From the NCBI GenBank assembly GCA_030141605.1, contig JAQGDQ010000092.1, positions 203,501 through 263,500 on the forward strand: a stretch of DNA of 60,000 nt. Direction: 5' to 3'. Source of the DNA: Tubiluchus corallicola. Lineage: Eukaryota > Priapulida > Priapulimorpha > Priapulimorphida > Tubiluchidae. Position 1 is the stretch's first letter, and every line of letters starts with the position of its first letter. The notes under the pieces are model-generated. The model was not told the origin of the DNA and searched no databases. It saw only the letters and a program-made list of their open reading frames with translations. This document shows positions 39,228 to 51,340 of the stretch, piece by piece. The translations under genes were made by a program, and so were the position numbers.

Positions 39228-42200
39228 CTGTAATAAATAGAAAACAATGATAAAATCTCTTATTTTTTAAAATTTGCTTATTATTGCAATAATTTTTGTT
39301 GAGAAAGATGGCGCTTAGTATTGCAGGAATGCAGCACTCACCAGCAAGGCCTACTTAAAGCGGATGATTGCGGTAGCATCAGAATCTTACTAATTATCGA
39401 GGATAATCTACTAAGATGAAACACTGAACCATGAGAAGCGTTTAATCCACATTCAGATGTGTACACACGACGTAAACAAGCTAGTATCAGTATGGTACAT
39501 GAAACCGCCAAGAGCGAGTGTTACTTCATTGACTTAGATGGTTTTATGGGTCATGACTTACATACTTGTGATCTATGAAAAGCCGATACGTTTCTTCCCA
39601 AGTAAGGACCCAAAGTAAAAAACTGTTAAAAAATAATCAAATAATCGACTCTATGTGGAACTTGCTGACAGAGAATCACCTACACTTCTCAGATAAAGTG
39701 TAGTACGTACAGCAGCATATTTGTGCTGTATATACGTCTTTTAATTACACGTATGTGTACGTATAATAATTTTAATTTAATTGCCATCTTGACGTAAACG
39801 AGCTCTGCTCAATCAAATACTGAATAAATAATTTACTTTAATTTAGTCGGCGAAATCATTAATACAGAGACTTTATTGCCCTCAAAATTTAATTTTATTT
39901 AGCACTCCAGGCAAATATTAGCCTTTTTTGTCCAGTCCGGGAAACCAATTATTCCTAAACTCTATTCATTGACTCTATGAAAATGCTGGATGCGTTATGA
40001 GTAGGTCTTCAAATCAGGAAGCGTGTTTTATCGTTGAGGTTACAGTGAGAAAATGCCACATGTCTTACCTTCCATGGAAATACACACTCTGATCACGACG
40101 TTTTTTTACTCGCTTCTCTGCGCTTTCAAGCACTCTTTTGCCGCTGACAATACATCTCTTTGCCTAAATCTATTTTATAACAGATCTCGCATTATCTTGG
40201 TTGACGTACATATGTAAAACATTTATTAGCTGATGATGCCTGGCTGCTTTTTTTCATGTATTATTTACGCCGCAAACTCGGCATTGAATCTTAAAAGCGC
40301 CAGCATGTTATTGTACAGACAAGTATCGACCTTTGAAAATCCTATAAAAGATGTCCAGCGTTGCGAATGCAAATTTTTCTCGTGTCAAAACAGATGTCCG
40401 ATTATTGACAAGGGAAAACACATGGGAAGGAACAAATTACCAGCCCAGAAGAAGAAGCACAATTAGAATACGTCAATGAATGTCAATATTCAGCTACAAC
40501 TAAATGAAAGTCAAACTTAGCTGAAGGACGGGAAGACGTCAAGTAATATTTTGAAAAGGGGTTAAGGATTTTTCTCGAAAGAATTGAACAAGCTGCCCGA
40601 GTTTCGAAGTAAGGGTGATCTACCGACTACGAAGCTAATAAGGTCATACTGCAAATTTTTCAAGATTTTTTCAGGCGCTTTGAATATTCCTGCGGCCATA
40701 CTGTGTGTGCTATTTTAAAATTCACGGGAAAAAGCAGGCAATAACTGGACAGCGAAGTGATTTGTGTCCAACTTGCCAAACAACTATGCCCAGCTGTAAA
40801 TGCACAACACGACTCTAGATTCATGTGTAAACGAAGGATAAAAATATGCTTTAAATGATAATGATTTTAGAATAAAATGATAAAACGATAATTACAAAAA
40901 CGCCGTACGAAATATACTCATTTCCTAAAAGTGAGCCAGCAGGTGAAACCACCTCGTGCAAATAGGTCCAGTGTGAACAGTTAGTCACAATTCAGCGAGT
41001 GTGATATCCTTCAGTGATATAACTGAGTCTTTTTTGCTTACTGAGTCATTTTGCTTGACAATTTTTTGTTGTTCGGTAAGTACATGACAGTGATATATTT
41101 TCAGGAATAATGACCGTCAAACGCACACGCATTTTTCACGGTTTCTTAGTTTGCCTAAAGACTTTCTATTGTAGCGGCTGTCAATACTAACACAAGTTTG
41201 TGAGGCTGGGCCGGTCAAGCGATACTTACCGTTGCTCTGCCTATCTGTCTATAGAGCAATAGCAGCAAGAAATCAACAGTAGTTAACTGAATGGAAGCCT
41301 GTGCTTGGCGAATCTTTATAATTGCTTTGGAAACACGAGTTTGTCACGAAAATTAAAAACTTGCTTTTTGAACTTGACTTTGGGACTTGAGGAAGTAAAT
41401 TAGCTTAAACCATTGCTACTTTAAATACTCAATAGTTAAAAGCTGTAAATTTGCAAAAATAGAATATGATCCAATTTTTTTACATATTGATCCTTTTCAT
41501 AAATGTCACTAATTTTCAGAACCACAAGTCTTCTTTTGTTTCATTCTTCTCCAATAATATTGCTCCAGAGTAAAAATTTGGTCTTCAAAAAGTAAATAAA
41601 AGAAGAGTCACTGACTCACTGTGGAGTGTATGATCACTAGTTATTACTGAGTAGTTAGAACTATATGTGTGCCGTCCGTGGCCGCACAGGCAGCTGTAAG
41701 TACACTAAAGTGTAGCAGATTGGACCTTAATGTGTCGCTGTCACGCAAGTTTAGCTATTATACGCCAGTCTCAACACTTTACTTGCGTCATTAACGCCTT
41801 TTTATCTATTTATGTTACTTCCATAAGCAGCAAATGGTCGCGCTAAAAACCCTTGGGAGCTTCTCTGCCGTTAAGTTGGTTATCTTCTTTATAAACTAAG
41901 AACTTCAGATTATCGCGCGTTATAACCTCACCTGGTAGATGGTAAGAGAAAATGGAAATCAGAGGAATTTCATGCTGTGATTTCCTCTGAAGTGAAACTT
42001 TGAAAGGACGCCAATAGGCAGAATATCACATATAATAGAAATCGACTGGAGCAGGAAATATACAAAACAGACTTAACGAAAAATCGAAGGCAACGTGGAA
42101 AGATGAAAAATGGAAACTCTCCTAAAATTGAAAAGCCAAACGAACACTTAGTTCTTTCTGTTTCTGTAACTGAACTAAAAACGCAACACTGAAAAAAGTA

Positions 42201-42905
42201 GTTCTTTAGGCTAGCTTGTTCGAGGTAATAACTAATGTGGTACAATGGTGTTTTTACAATGGTAGTACAGTCATTTCCAACGAATCTAATAGGCTCTTAC
42301 CTCAGAAATATTATCTCAGATCCATAGTTCAAAACGAAAATTATGTACGTAACTATATATCGATAGCACTGCTATAAGTAACTCATAAGGCATAATCAAC
42401 AGTAGCTTCGAGCGTTCATGATCTTAGTGAATTATCCGCAATTGACGCGATTAAAGTTGCTCAAAACTATAATAATTAGATCATTAGTTGTATCATAAAT
42501 GTTGTTACGCTATGATGCACTACTCTTTTCCCATTATAAATGGGTTGCTTTTCTTGCAGCATTAATAATTAAAATTCTCACTGGATTCTCCTACAAAGTT
42601 CCACAATTTCGCAGCAATTTTTTGATAATTACTTTGCCAAATTACATCTTCTCGAACAGCTATTTCGACTTTCAAAAGTTATAACTTGTAGTAGATTTTG
42701 TATAAACCGGTAGCGCTTAAACAATACCTAATTATTGAAGCGAAAATGTTATTAGACATACATGTGAATTGTGAAAGTTGGCTGTCTCATATTGTTAATA
42801 GCTCAACTTAGAACTACTGAATCCTTGAATAAAAAATACTGAGAAATGGAGAAACATAGACGGAAGGGGGAGAGAAAGAAAGAGAATGTGAGGACGGGAA
42901 AAAAG
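39228..42905. other. Upstream of the neurexin LNS2 exon: probable intron, no certain exon
   Basis: I searched the minus strand for EGF1 (six-Cys module) and LNS1 coding sequence and found none. One strong donor with a phase-compatible 19-nt candidate exon is listed separately (41230-41248). Short frames at 40233-40466 and 41970-42245 show no recognisable homology. Confidence 0.45.
41230..41248 (-). CDS. Candidate 19-nt neurexin microexon (splice-site-1 region)
   Basis: On the minus strand a pyrimidine-rich stretch (tgatttcttgctgctattgctctatag) precedes ACAGATAGGCAGAGCAACG, which is followed by a near-consensus donor gtaagtatc. The length is 6 codons plus 1 nt, so it leaves in phase 1, exactly what the exon at 39081-39227 requires; the result would be TDRQSNA joined to KQPVELSF. 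Vertebrate neurexins have microexons between EGF1 and LNS2 (splice site 1). There is no sequence conservation to support it, so this is an inference from splice signals and phase alone. Confidence 0.3.
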
Positions 42906-43056
<151 letters not shown>

Positions 43057-43059
43057 ACA

Positions 43060-46000
43060 TGCGCAATCACTTTAGCCCATGTTGTCCTGTCACCCACAAC
43101 TTTGCGTCTAGCTATGACCTTCTTTTGTTGCTGATAAGCTTCAATTTTTTTTGCATTTTTTTCAATGATTTAACTCATTTACAGGATTTTTTCAATTTTG
43201 TCTTATTCAAACGTGGCAGATCTATTATTTGTCAGTGTCACCCTCTACCAAAGCTTATTTTGATCATTTGTTTTTGATATATGCGCTGTAGATATCCTTG
43301 ACTATACGCCATCAGAAACTTCAAGTATGTGAGAAGGACGAATTTCATTTACATATTCTTATAGTTTTGCTGCAAACAGACGGAAGTGAACACTCTAAAT
43401 TGATAAAAAACTATTTGCGTTTTGCTCAAATGCGAACTAAATCAATATTAGTATCAAAAAGATCTGTTCTATACCCTGAAAGTGATAATAACCATTAGCC
43501 AAGGTTAGTAAATATCGCGCGAGGGCCATTATAATCGCTTGAAGTGATTGCTGTAGGAAGCCAGCTTATACCTAGGCCTACTATAACTCTCGCATGTATC
43601 GAAAGGAGGTCAGCAACTTTTGCGCCATGTACGGCACGTCGTTTGATATGGCGTGCAAATAATATTGTCCACGTAGTCAGTTATAACATATGGTGACTTT
43701 GTAAATTATTGGACAACTTAAGTGGGCAGATAGATGTTTTTGTTGGTAGAGATTTCCACGAAGTTTGGTGACAAGTAAGATGTTGTCTCATTGCTGCAAA
43801 CGTATCGTTGAGAAGTGCTATGGACGTGCCGGCAAACCGTTGAGAGGCGGATCCATGTTTGAGGTGACGAGGCACCCCAGCACGGTTCAACATCCCAGAA
43901 GTTGTAAGTTGCACGATTTAGTATTTCCTTAAATGATGCTAGTAGTTGTGTGTAAGCTAGATTTAACCTCCCTTGCTGTTCAAGAAATTCGTGGTAGCGT
44001 TAATAAATACTGAGCTGCAACTTCGTCGTACTCAGTAGACCTGCGCAGCCTGCATTGTATGAGTCTATGAGATAATGCCAGTTGATCATCATAGCGCTAG
44101 CGAGGACTACGTCATTTGGGGTGGCATGTAGTTAGGCAAATAGGTACCCCTTTTTAGTTATGCCTTATTTGCCAATTTAATTGTTAATTTATTGACTTGA
44201 TACTGAAAGTCCTAGGCTTAAAGTGTTTTGTTTATTTAGTGAACACGATAAAAGGTAACCTTATTTTGTTCATTTAAAAGTAAGTGTGTGACTAATTATA
44301 GTGCCCTTTTTTATATTTTTTGTTGTTGTTTAATAATAATAGCCATAAAATTTACGCTGTTCGTTGTTTGTGCCTTAGTTGTCTATGCATTGACGTTTGC
44401 ATTATTACAAAGAAAAGAACAATCGATTACTACAAGCAAATTAAACTACACATCCCACATCAGAACCAATCTGCTCAATAGACACGTAGACTGCCTATAA
44501 GCTTGCCACTGTCTGGAACTAACAAATAGATGATTGGTCCCCCCTTTTCTTTAGCTCGGTCAGCGACTACCATCGATTAACCAAACTTCCCCTAATCGTC
44601 AGATCGTTACGGTAGGCCTTTACTAGCTGGTAAAGTAACACTTTAGAAACTATTTCGAGTGATGAACACAAAATGCAGCTTTAAGTTACTTCGGTATCAC
44701 GAGGTATAGAATTCTGCGTTAATAACACAAAAACATTCTCTCGAAATTTTATTTAACGCCTGAAAATAGCGGCATGTGCTAATTTTGTTAAACAATATAA
44801 GTAATGAATTCCATCAGTGCAGATTGCTCTTATTAGACTGCACAAAAAAATTTTCTTATTAGACTGAAATTTCTGATTACGCAACAAACATTAACGATAT
44901 GTAAAGACCAACAGCAATATAAGAGAAACTTCAGAAAAGCCTAGAAAATGATTACCTTTACGTTTGCATTTAAAAGCACATGTGCATGGTGCATACAGGC
45001 AGAAAGAAGAAAGACAGAAATAAACATCTGTGCAAACGTCCGTGTATATATCAGTAAACACAGTTACACAGACGTCATACTATTACATTCCTCAGCAATT
45101 CTGATTCATCATATTTTGCGGGATTATTCAAATTACGTTACACGTGTTTTTCTGAATGGTCAATTGTGATACCCATTTGCATTAAATACCAAAACTTTTG
45201 TTTGCTCTTTTGGTTTCCTCCTATTTTTTGCTCCTTCTTTCCTTTGTCTGTTTAATGCTTTTTTAATTTCATTACTGTTTGTCCTTTTCCGTCGTTCAGC
45301 CACTTTCTTTCATTGCTTTTTTCCATTTTTCCTTTTTATGCCTATTTTTTTATCTCTTTTTGTTCTCTTAGTATCTCTTTTTCTCCTTTCTTCTGTGGTT
45401 TCTTTTTCTGCCCTCTTTCTTCTTTGTTCCTTTTTCGCGTTTCCCTGTCTCTTCGGCCATTTATTTCATAGCATTTTTCTCTTCTTTTCTACAATAATAT
45501 GCTGATTCTCCTTGTTTTTCGTTTCTTCTGATGTACTTCACACGTTGTTAGCTTCATATGCCTAATGATCCATTTTTAGTTCAGTCAGATCGTATACTAT
45601 AGGAGACGATATCAAGTTAATTAACTCCCATAGAGAATAAAGATAATATTCTGCACAGTAATAACTCGTGGACAGGCCAAACTGAGAGTACTTTCTGGAC
45701 GAGTAAAATGAAATATTAATTTCTCTCCGCGAGTTTCAATCTCTGCAGTTGGTTTCATATCATGACGGCAAAATTGGGTTTCACTTTTACCAACACGCAA
45801 ACACAGAAATGCCACTAAAAGCCAATTTGTGAAATTGCTTGAGCTCGCAAAAGCTATTAATGAATTCAGTGAATATTATTCTGAATGGGATGGAACGATT
45901 TCTGCGACCAACACAAAGAAATGGTGCAGCGTGATTGGTTTATGATTGCGCCAAATTTTCGAGGAAAGCATTGTGGTATAAAATGAAGGCACTTCAGAAA

Positions 46001-46780
46001 AGTGCTCCGCGACCATGGCATCTGTTCGCCTTGTATAGACCTATCCGTGAGTTCAAGTAGTGGGCAACTGTTGCACCCAGAAAGTAAAAATAAGATTCGG
46101 ATACCTTACTTTGGGCACAAATGAGAGTCAGTTTAGCAAGGTTAACAAATAGTTATTGAAACAAATCCGGAAGGTAACACTGCAACCGAGGTAATTGTTT
46201 GTTTACTATTCAAAGAAAAGAATCAATTCCTACGCTCTAGGTGACCTGCAAATTACCAGAAAACGACTACAAACCAACAGACGCAAGCTAAAAAACCATT
46301 GATGTCAAAACTGTATTAACAAAGTATTTTTAGGGCTCACTTCTATTGCTTCACTACTTGGTATTGAGATCGAAACTACGATTCAGAACCGATAATTTTC
46401 TAAGTAAGTTGTGGTTTGTTCAGTGTTTCTGTGTGTTTAAACTCATCTGTTGGTGACTCTAACACTCTAACTCAACCTAAGCCAACCCAAATTAACTTAA
46501 CCCTAAGTTCACGTAACAAGGGGTTTGTTTACTTCGTTAAATCACTTATGAAATATGAGTGCTTGGCTTTCTTGGGTAGATTATGACAACAGCTGACTCA
46601 GATTAACGCAATTCAAGTGCCCTCAGCTAGTAAATAAAAATGTCGTAACCCGGGTAAATTTGATAAACAGTGTTTCTTGCACGTGATTTTCATTGGTCAG
46701 TAACGATTTGTTAGAAATAAAGTAACTGATTTGTTTCTGAGGAACCTGAGTCTCAATAACGTGACGAACACAGGGGCTGT
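43060..46780. other. Unannotated sequence with a polypyrimidine tract
   Basis: No gene was recognised. From about 45190 to 45490 the plus strand is strongly T/C-rich for about 300 nt. The short frames at 43681-43914, 44288-44500 and 44948-45169 are not recognisable proteins. Confidence 0.4.
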
Positions 46781-47019
46781 TGTTGATAACAATATGGTAC
46801 TTTTCTTTGCTTACGTTTCGACGCAGACTTGCAACATCACCAGACACACGCGTTCATCAGTTTATAATTTATAGTTTATAGTTTACAGTATACTATGGGA
46901 TGATATTTATGATATTTAAACGTATATTTCTAGCTGGCTTGTGAAAGTTGTCTGATAATGATACAAGTCTGCATCGAAACGAAAGCAACAAAGAAGTACC
47001 ATGTTGTTTTCAACAATAT
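46781..47019. repeat. Imperfect inverted repeat of about 60 bp
   Basis: 46957-47019 (CAAGTCTGCATCGAAACG, then AAGAAGTACCATGTTGTT) is an imperfect reverse complement of about 46781-46839. The arms enclose about 120 bp of AT-rich sequence. Each arm contains TCGAAACG after a CTGATGA/CTGATAATG phrase, a combination often seen at ends of retroelements. Confidence 0.65.
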
Positions 47020-47457
47020 TGCCGTTGAGTTGTTTGCATTATTGAGAAAAAAGTAAATTCCTTTAAGGGCTGTTCATGCTCATATTAATCACGTTATATT
47101 ATCACATAAGGCAATTTTCGTTAAGGCAAAATCGATGCGGATTTTTACAGCAGTTGCAGTTCACGAAAGAATTGAGATTTAGCCTCACTTAAGATATAAA
47201 GCTTGGAGACTCCATAAAGCGTGGACGTTTAAAAGTTACGCCAAGCTGCGTACCAAAGCAAAACTCGGGACTTTGGGTTACAAGAACAAAAAAGAAGAAT
47301 TTATATGTGCCTTTTAATTATTTAGTAGCAAGGTATTTATGAAAGTAAAAAATTAAATAATGAAGTTATTACTCATTACAAGGGACATAGACCTACTATA
47401 TTGCCATGCTGGCTTCATTGTCCCCATTAATTATATCTGTATAATTTATTTCGATGG

Positions 47458-47478
47458 TATATACATATACATATACAT

Positions 47479-47561
<83 letters not shown>

Positions 47562-47634
47562 TATATACATATACATATATACACACACATATACATATAC
47601 ATATACACACATACATATACATATACATATACAC

Positions 47635-47725
<91 letters not shown>

Positions 47726-47795
47726 TGCATATATATACATATATATACATATATATACATATATATACATATATAACATATATACATATATAACT
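47458..47795. repeat. (TATACA)n/(TA)n microsatellite
   Basis: About 340 bp of ATACAT-type hexamers with TATA and CACA interruptions, open in most frames on both strands. Confidence 0.97.
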
Positions 47796-47989
47796 GACGA
47801 GGCTGCAGCTCCGACGACGGCACCATTCTCGACGATCTTACGTCAAACGAAAGGTCTCCACCCACAGGTTCCCACCTGGGGTACTATTTTTCGAATCGGA
47901 CCCACCGGGAAGAACGGGGGCGAAAAACCTCCAAAATGGCCCTTTTTGACCATTTTTCGCAAAAATTTGCAAAACTTATACCTCTTATT

Positions 47990-48185
47990 TCTAGAGAACG
48001 GGAATGTGCCGGAGGCGATGCATGCTGGTAATGGTTGAATAGCCCGTTCGATGGTGTGGGTAATAGTCATACTTAGATTTTGCGGAGGGCCAATAATACC
48101 TGCTACGAGCATTTTCCTGCCAACGATGCAAATTTTGCTGGAAACTGCTCAAACAGCCTCTAGAAAAATTCAATTTGTGCAACTG
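47990..48185. repeat. Diverged duplicated segment, copy 1
   Basis: GGTAATGGTTGAATAGCCCG and flanking sequence here resemble 49035-49225 (GGTAATGGTTAACTAGCCCG) over roughly 190 bp. Both copies are preceded by AGAACGGGAATG/AGAATGGGAATG. They flank a GT-rich block of about 0.4 kb. No coding function was recognised. Confidence 0.7.
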
Positions 48186-48539
48186 CCTGGGCAGGTTTCG
48201 AAATTCTCTTTCTACCCCCTGTGCTGCACGCTATTTGGAACATCCATTGTCTGAGTTCGAGAAATTACAGGGCTGTTCCAGGCATTGTCTTCACACGTCA
48301 GTCTACAGTGTTGTACATGTAACTAAGTTCTGTTAGCCTAATTATCATCTGAGAAGCAGCAAACAAAACTATGTAGATTGTCTGAGCATTATTGATCATT
48401 GGTAGTTTCGACTTTGTGAAAAATATTTTGAATGGTTTCGTTGTGATACTGTACTGTTGGTTATTTGTGCTGTAGGTGTCGTCATTGTTTCATTATCATC
48501 ATCGTCGTCGTCGTCTTCAACAACATGATCACCATGTGA

Positions 48540-48601
48540 TGTCGTGGAGGTGTGGTGAGTGTGCCTGTGGGTGTTGTGTTGTGGATAGTGTGGTGGGGTG
48601 G

Positions 48602-48636
<35 letters not shown>

Positions 48637-48960
48637 TGTGTGTGTGTCTGTGTGTGTGCGCGCGCGCGCGTGCGTGCGGTGTTGGTGGAGTGGTGTGAGT
48701 AGTGTGGGTGGGTGTAGTGTGGTGTGTTGTGGGTGGTGTGCTAGTGTGGGTGGTGTGGTGTTGTGGTATGGTGTGGGAGGTGTGGTGTGGTGTGGGTGGT
48801 GCGTTGTGAGTGGAATGGTGGGTTGGTGAGGTGTGGTGCGGGTGGTGTGTTGTAAGGTGGTGAGTGGTTGTGTGGGTGTGATGTGGGTGGTGTGTTGTGA
48901 CTAGGGTGGTGGATGGTTGTGAGGGTGTGGTATGGTGTGGGTTGTTGTTGTAAGTTTATG
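48540..48960. repeat. GT-rich degenerate satellite (GTG/GGTGTGGTG units)
   Basis: Contains (GT)n at about 48605-48660, a short (GC)n-like stretch (GCGCGCGCGCG), and about 300 bp of irregular GTGTGGGTGGTGTGTTGTG-type units. The plus strand is almost free of C and A. Confidence 0.9.
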
Positions 48961-49034
48961 CGCATAATTCTTTTGCGGGGTTTGGCTAGTCTGTATAATT
49001 AATTTCGGTGGTATAGGCTTAATAAATATATATA

Positions 49035-49225
49035 ATTAGAATGGGAATGGGCCATGGATGGTGCTGGTAATGGTTAACTAGCCCGTTCAACGATGGGTGT
49101 AGTACACATATTTAGAATTCGCGGAAGAGCCACGGCGTCCCGTAATGGGCGTTTCCCGGACACAACTCCCGATTTTTTCGAAATTTTGGTCAAATAGCCT
49201 GCAGAAGACACGTTTTAGCAGCGCC
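49035..49225. repeat. Diverged duplicated segment, copy 2
   Basis: Partner of 47990-48185, in the same orientation. The two copies differ substantially, so the duplication or the underlying repeat family is old. Confidence 0.7.
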
Positions 49226-50242
49226 TGTTGGTAGTCGCGGAAGAAGATATACAGCTCTTTAGAAAGAATGGGAACACGATGATGTGGACTGAATTTTATG
49301 GCGCTTCCACCGTGAGGAGCTGTGACGAGTTGATTCGAGGTTCCATTTCGGGCGATTTTCGCTTGGAAAACTGCTGAGGAAAATGCATTGTTCTGACGTC
49401 ATCCTTTGTACTCTGCCTATAACTTTAAAACTTTAATTCAGTAAAAGCTGCTGCTGGCTTTGCTTTAAGTAAATAAACGAACACTAAATAGAATGTTCGC
49501 ACATTGTTGATTATAAGTGGATTTATACGCAAAATTTTGCTGTATCTTTGCTATTTATTGTATTATTGTATATAGTAGAACCAATTATACTTCAATGTAG
49601 TTGTTAAATTTATTTTAAGATACGTTAATATATCTACAAAATAAGTGATCAGCATCAATTTATTAATATAAATAATAATCTATACTCTGTTGTCTTAGCA
49701 GCAGCGGCATTAGGCTGTGACTACTTTGGACTTTGTTGACACTTTGCGTTTTGTGTTTTCCAATATGATGTTGGAGTAAAAAGATTTGGCAATCGTTTCA
49801 GTTACTTAGCTTCAAGTTCTTATGAGTTCCGCACTAATTTCTCAAAATCTAAAATCGAAACTGAAAGTTCGACTGTCTAAATGAATTTATACTGCTTACA
49901 GTTACCTAACTTTTACAGCTGGGAGGCTTTACATACCGTGCCAAGCACATCGTGCCATGCTTAAACCGGATAATTTCTAAACTTTATTCTTTATTAATAA
50001 TTCATCGTGGTTGAATAATAAATTAATCGTATTAAATATTAATAAAGCGCGCTCTAATGAACTAGATCTTCAATAGTCGGGTCAAATAACATAACGAGTT
50101 TTATGCAATTACTGTAGATATAATTATAATATATACAGCAAGGGGCTCATTTCTGCATGGCATTTTCCCTTGAAGGCTTTCCTGCGTGCAGTCAGCCGAA
50201 ATGTATAGAAAAGGCGACTGAACGTGTACTTGTGTGTAACTC
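49226..50242. other. Unannotated AT-rich sequence
   Basis: No gene or repeat was recognised. Confidence 0.4.
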
Positions 50243-50745
50243 TTAAAGCACAAGAAAGCCCTCCACTTACATAAAGCTTAAAAAATTCGTCTTGAAATTT
50301 TATACCACTTACATGCTACCTTTTTGCATGCAGAGCTTGCGTCGGCATGCTGTATAAAACTTGTAAATTTGAACTCCCGTGATGACAGTTTACCAACTAA
50401 GTAAAATTTCAAACTTCTTTCAATAAGATGAAAAATGCGTTTTTTTGTTAGTGAGTGGCACACCCTGGAAGGTGAGCCAGCGACATTTTACCAATTGGCA
50501 CGAACATTTTAAATTATTATTTCTAGTTACATAAGTCTATCCAGCAGGTAAGCGAAATGCTAATTAATATAGATTTGCATGTAATGGCACTGTCGGAACA
50601 GCATTGTGAGAGATTAAAAATGAAAACAAACAAAAATTCCTTTTACGGATGAGTACGAAAAATACATAAATTTGCTGTAAAGTATATAATTTTTAAGGCG
50701 ATTTTTCTGAAACCTACCTCGGGTACCCCTTTTCTTGTCCTTTAT
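50243..50745 (+). mobile_element. TTAA-flanked non-autonomous DNA element, copy C (internally deleted)
   Basis: 503 bp, same orientation as copy A, starting TTAAAGCACAAGAAAGCC. The right TTAA has become TTAT. Compared with copy A it lacks about 80 bp between two ATG-containing points (ATTTGCATG|TAATGGC) and further bases in the first third, which accounts for the shorter length. Confidence 0.7.
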
Positions 50746-50937
50746 CCGTCTTGCTCCATTCATACGTGATTATTGCCTATACCTAGATGGTTGTAACTGG
50801 AACAGCACCAACTTTGTCATTAAAGATGATTCCCTAAGATGAGAAACTGAACGAGAGGTGTCTTGCTTACGTTTGAATGTATAAACACCTCAATGGGGGA
50901 ATAGACAGTGTGGCAGGATAACATAAGGTGGTTGCTT

Positions 50938-51340
50938 ATCAATTTACTGGCCGAATTCGACGTTAACATCGGCCGCTGAGCACACATCATGACCAGTTAG
51001 CTATTCCCTAAGCTGAGTCCCTATTTCACTGAGGAACGAGGTTGAATCTCGATAAAGAATTACATGCGACGCCGTCACCGTTGTCGGCTAAATCGTCATG
51101 CACATCGCTGCACTGCCCCAACATAGAGGCAATTTTCCGGCTGATCGCCCATCAATTTACTAGCCCAGATCGGCCGCTGAGCACACACCATAACCAGTTA
51201 GCTATTTCCCTAGGCTGTGTCCCTATTCCCCCTGATGACCGAGGTTGTGCCTCAGTCAATAATTACATGCGATGCCGTTACTGTTGTCGGCTAAATCGTT
51301 GTGCACTCTACTGCACTACCCTAACTGTAGCAGCATTCAA
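50938..51340. repeat. Tandem duplication of about 213 bp
   Basis: Two units start ATCAATTTACT at 50938 and 51151. Both contain CGGCCGCTGAGCACAC, ACCAGTTAGCTATT and TGTTGTCGGCTAAATCGT. An open frame of 177 codons (51042-51575, plus) spans the second unit, but its protein has no recognisable motif and the repeat itself explains part of the opening. Confidence 0.8.

Noticed and set aside
39345-39420. Minus-strand donor CTTGCTG|gtgagt close to the LNS2 exon
   Set aside because: The only open frame leaves in phase 2, while the LNS2 exon requires phase 1; the other frames have stops.
42300-42350. Minus-strand donor GAG|gtaagag, considered as a neurexin 5' exon
   Set aside because: No acceptor with a pyrimidine tract upstream, and the open frame does not resemble LNS1 or EGF1 and exits in an unsuitable phase.
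43681-43914. 77-codon minus-strand frame with RAGVPRHLKHGSASQRF
   Set aside because: Looks superficially ordered but matches no family I recognise and lacks splice or regulatory support.
47360-48038. Long Tyr/Thr/Ile/His frames on both strands
   Set aside because: They are translations of the (TATACA)n repeat in several frames at once.
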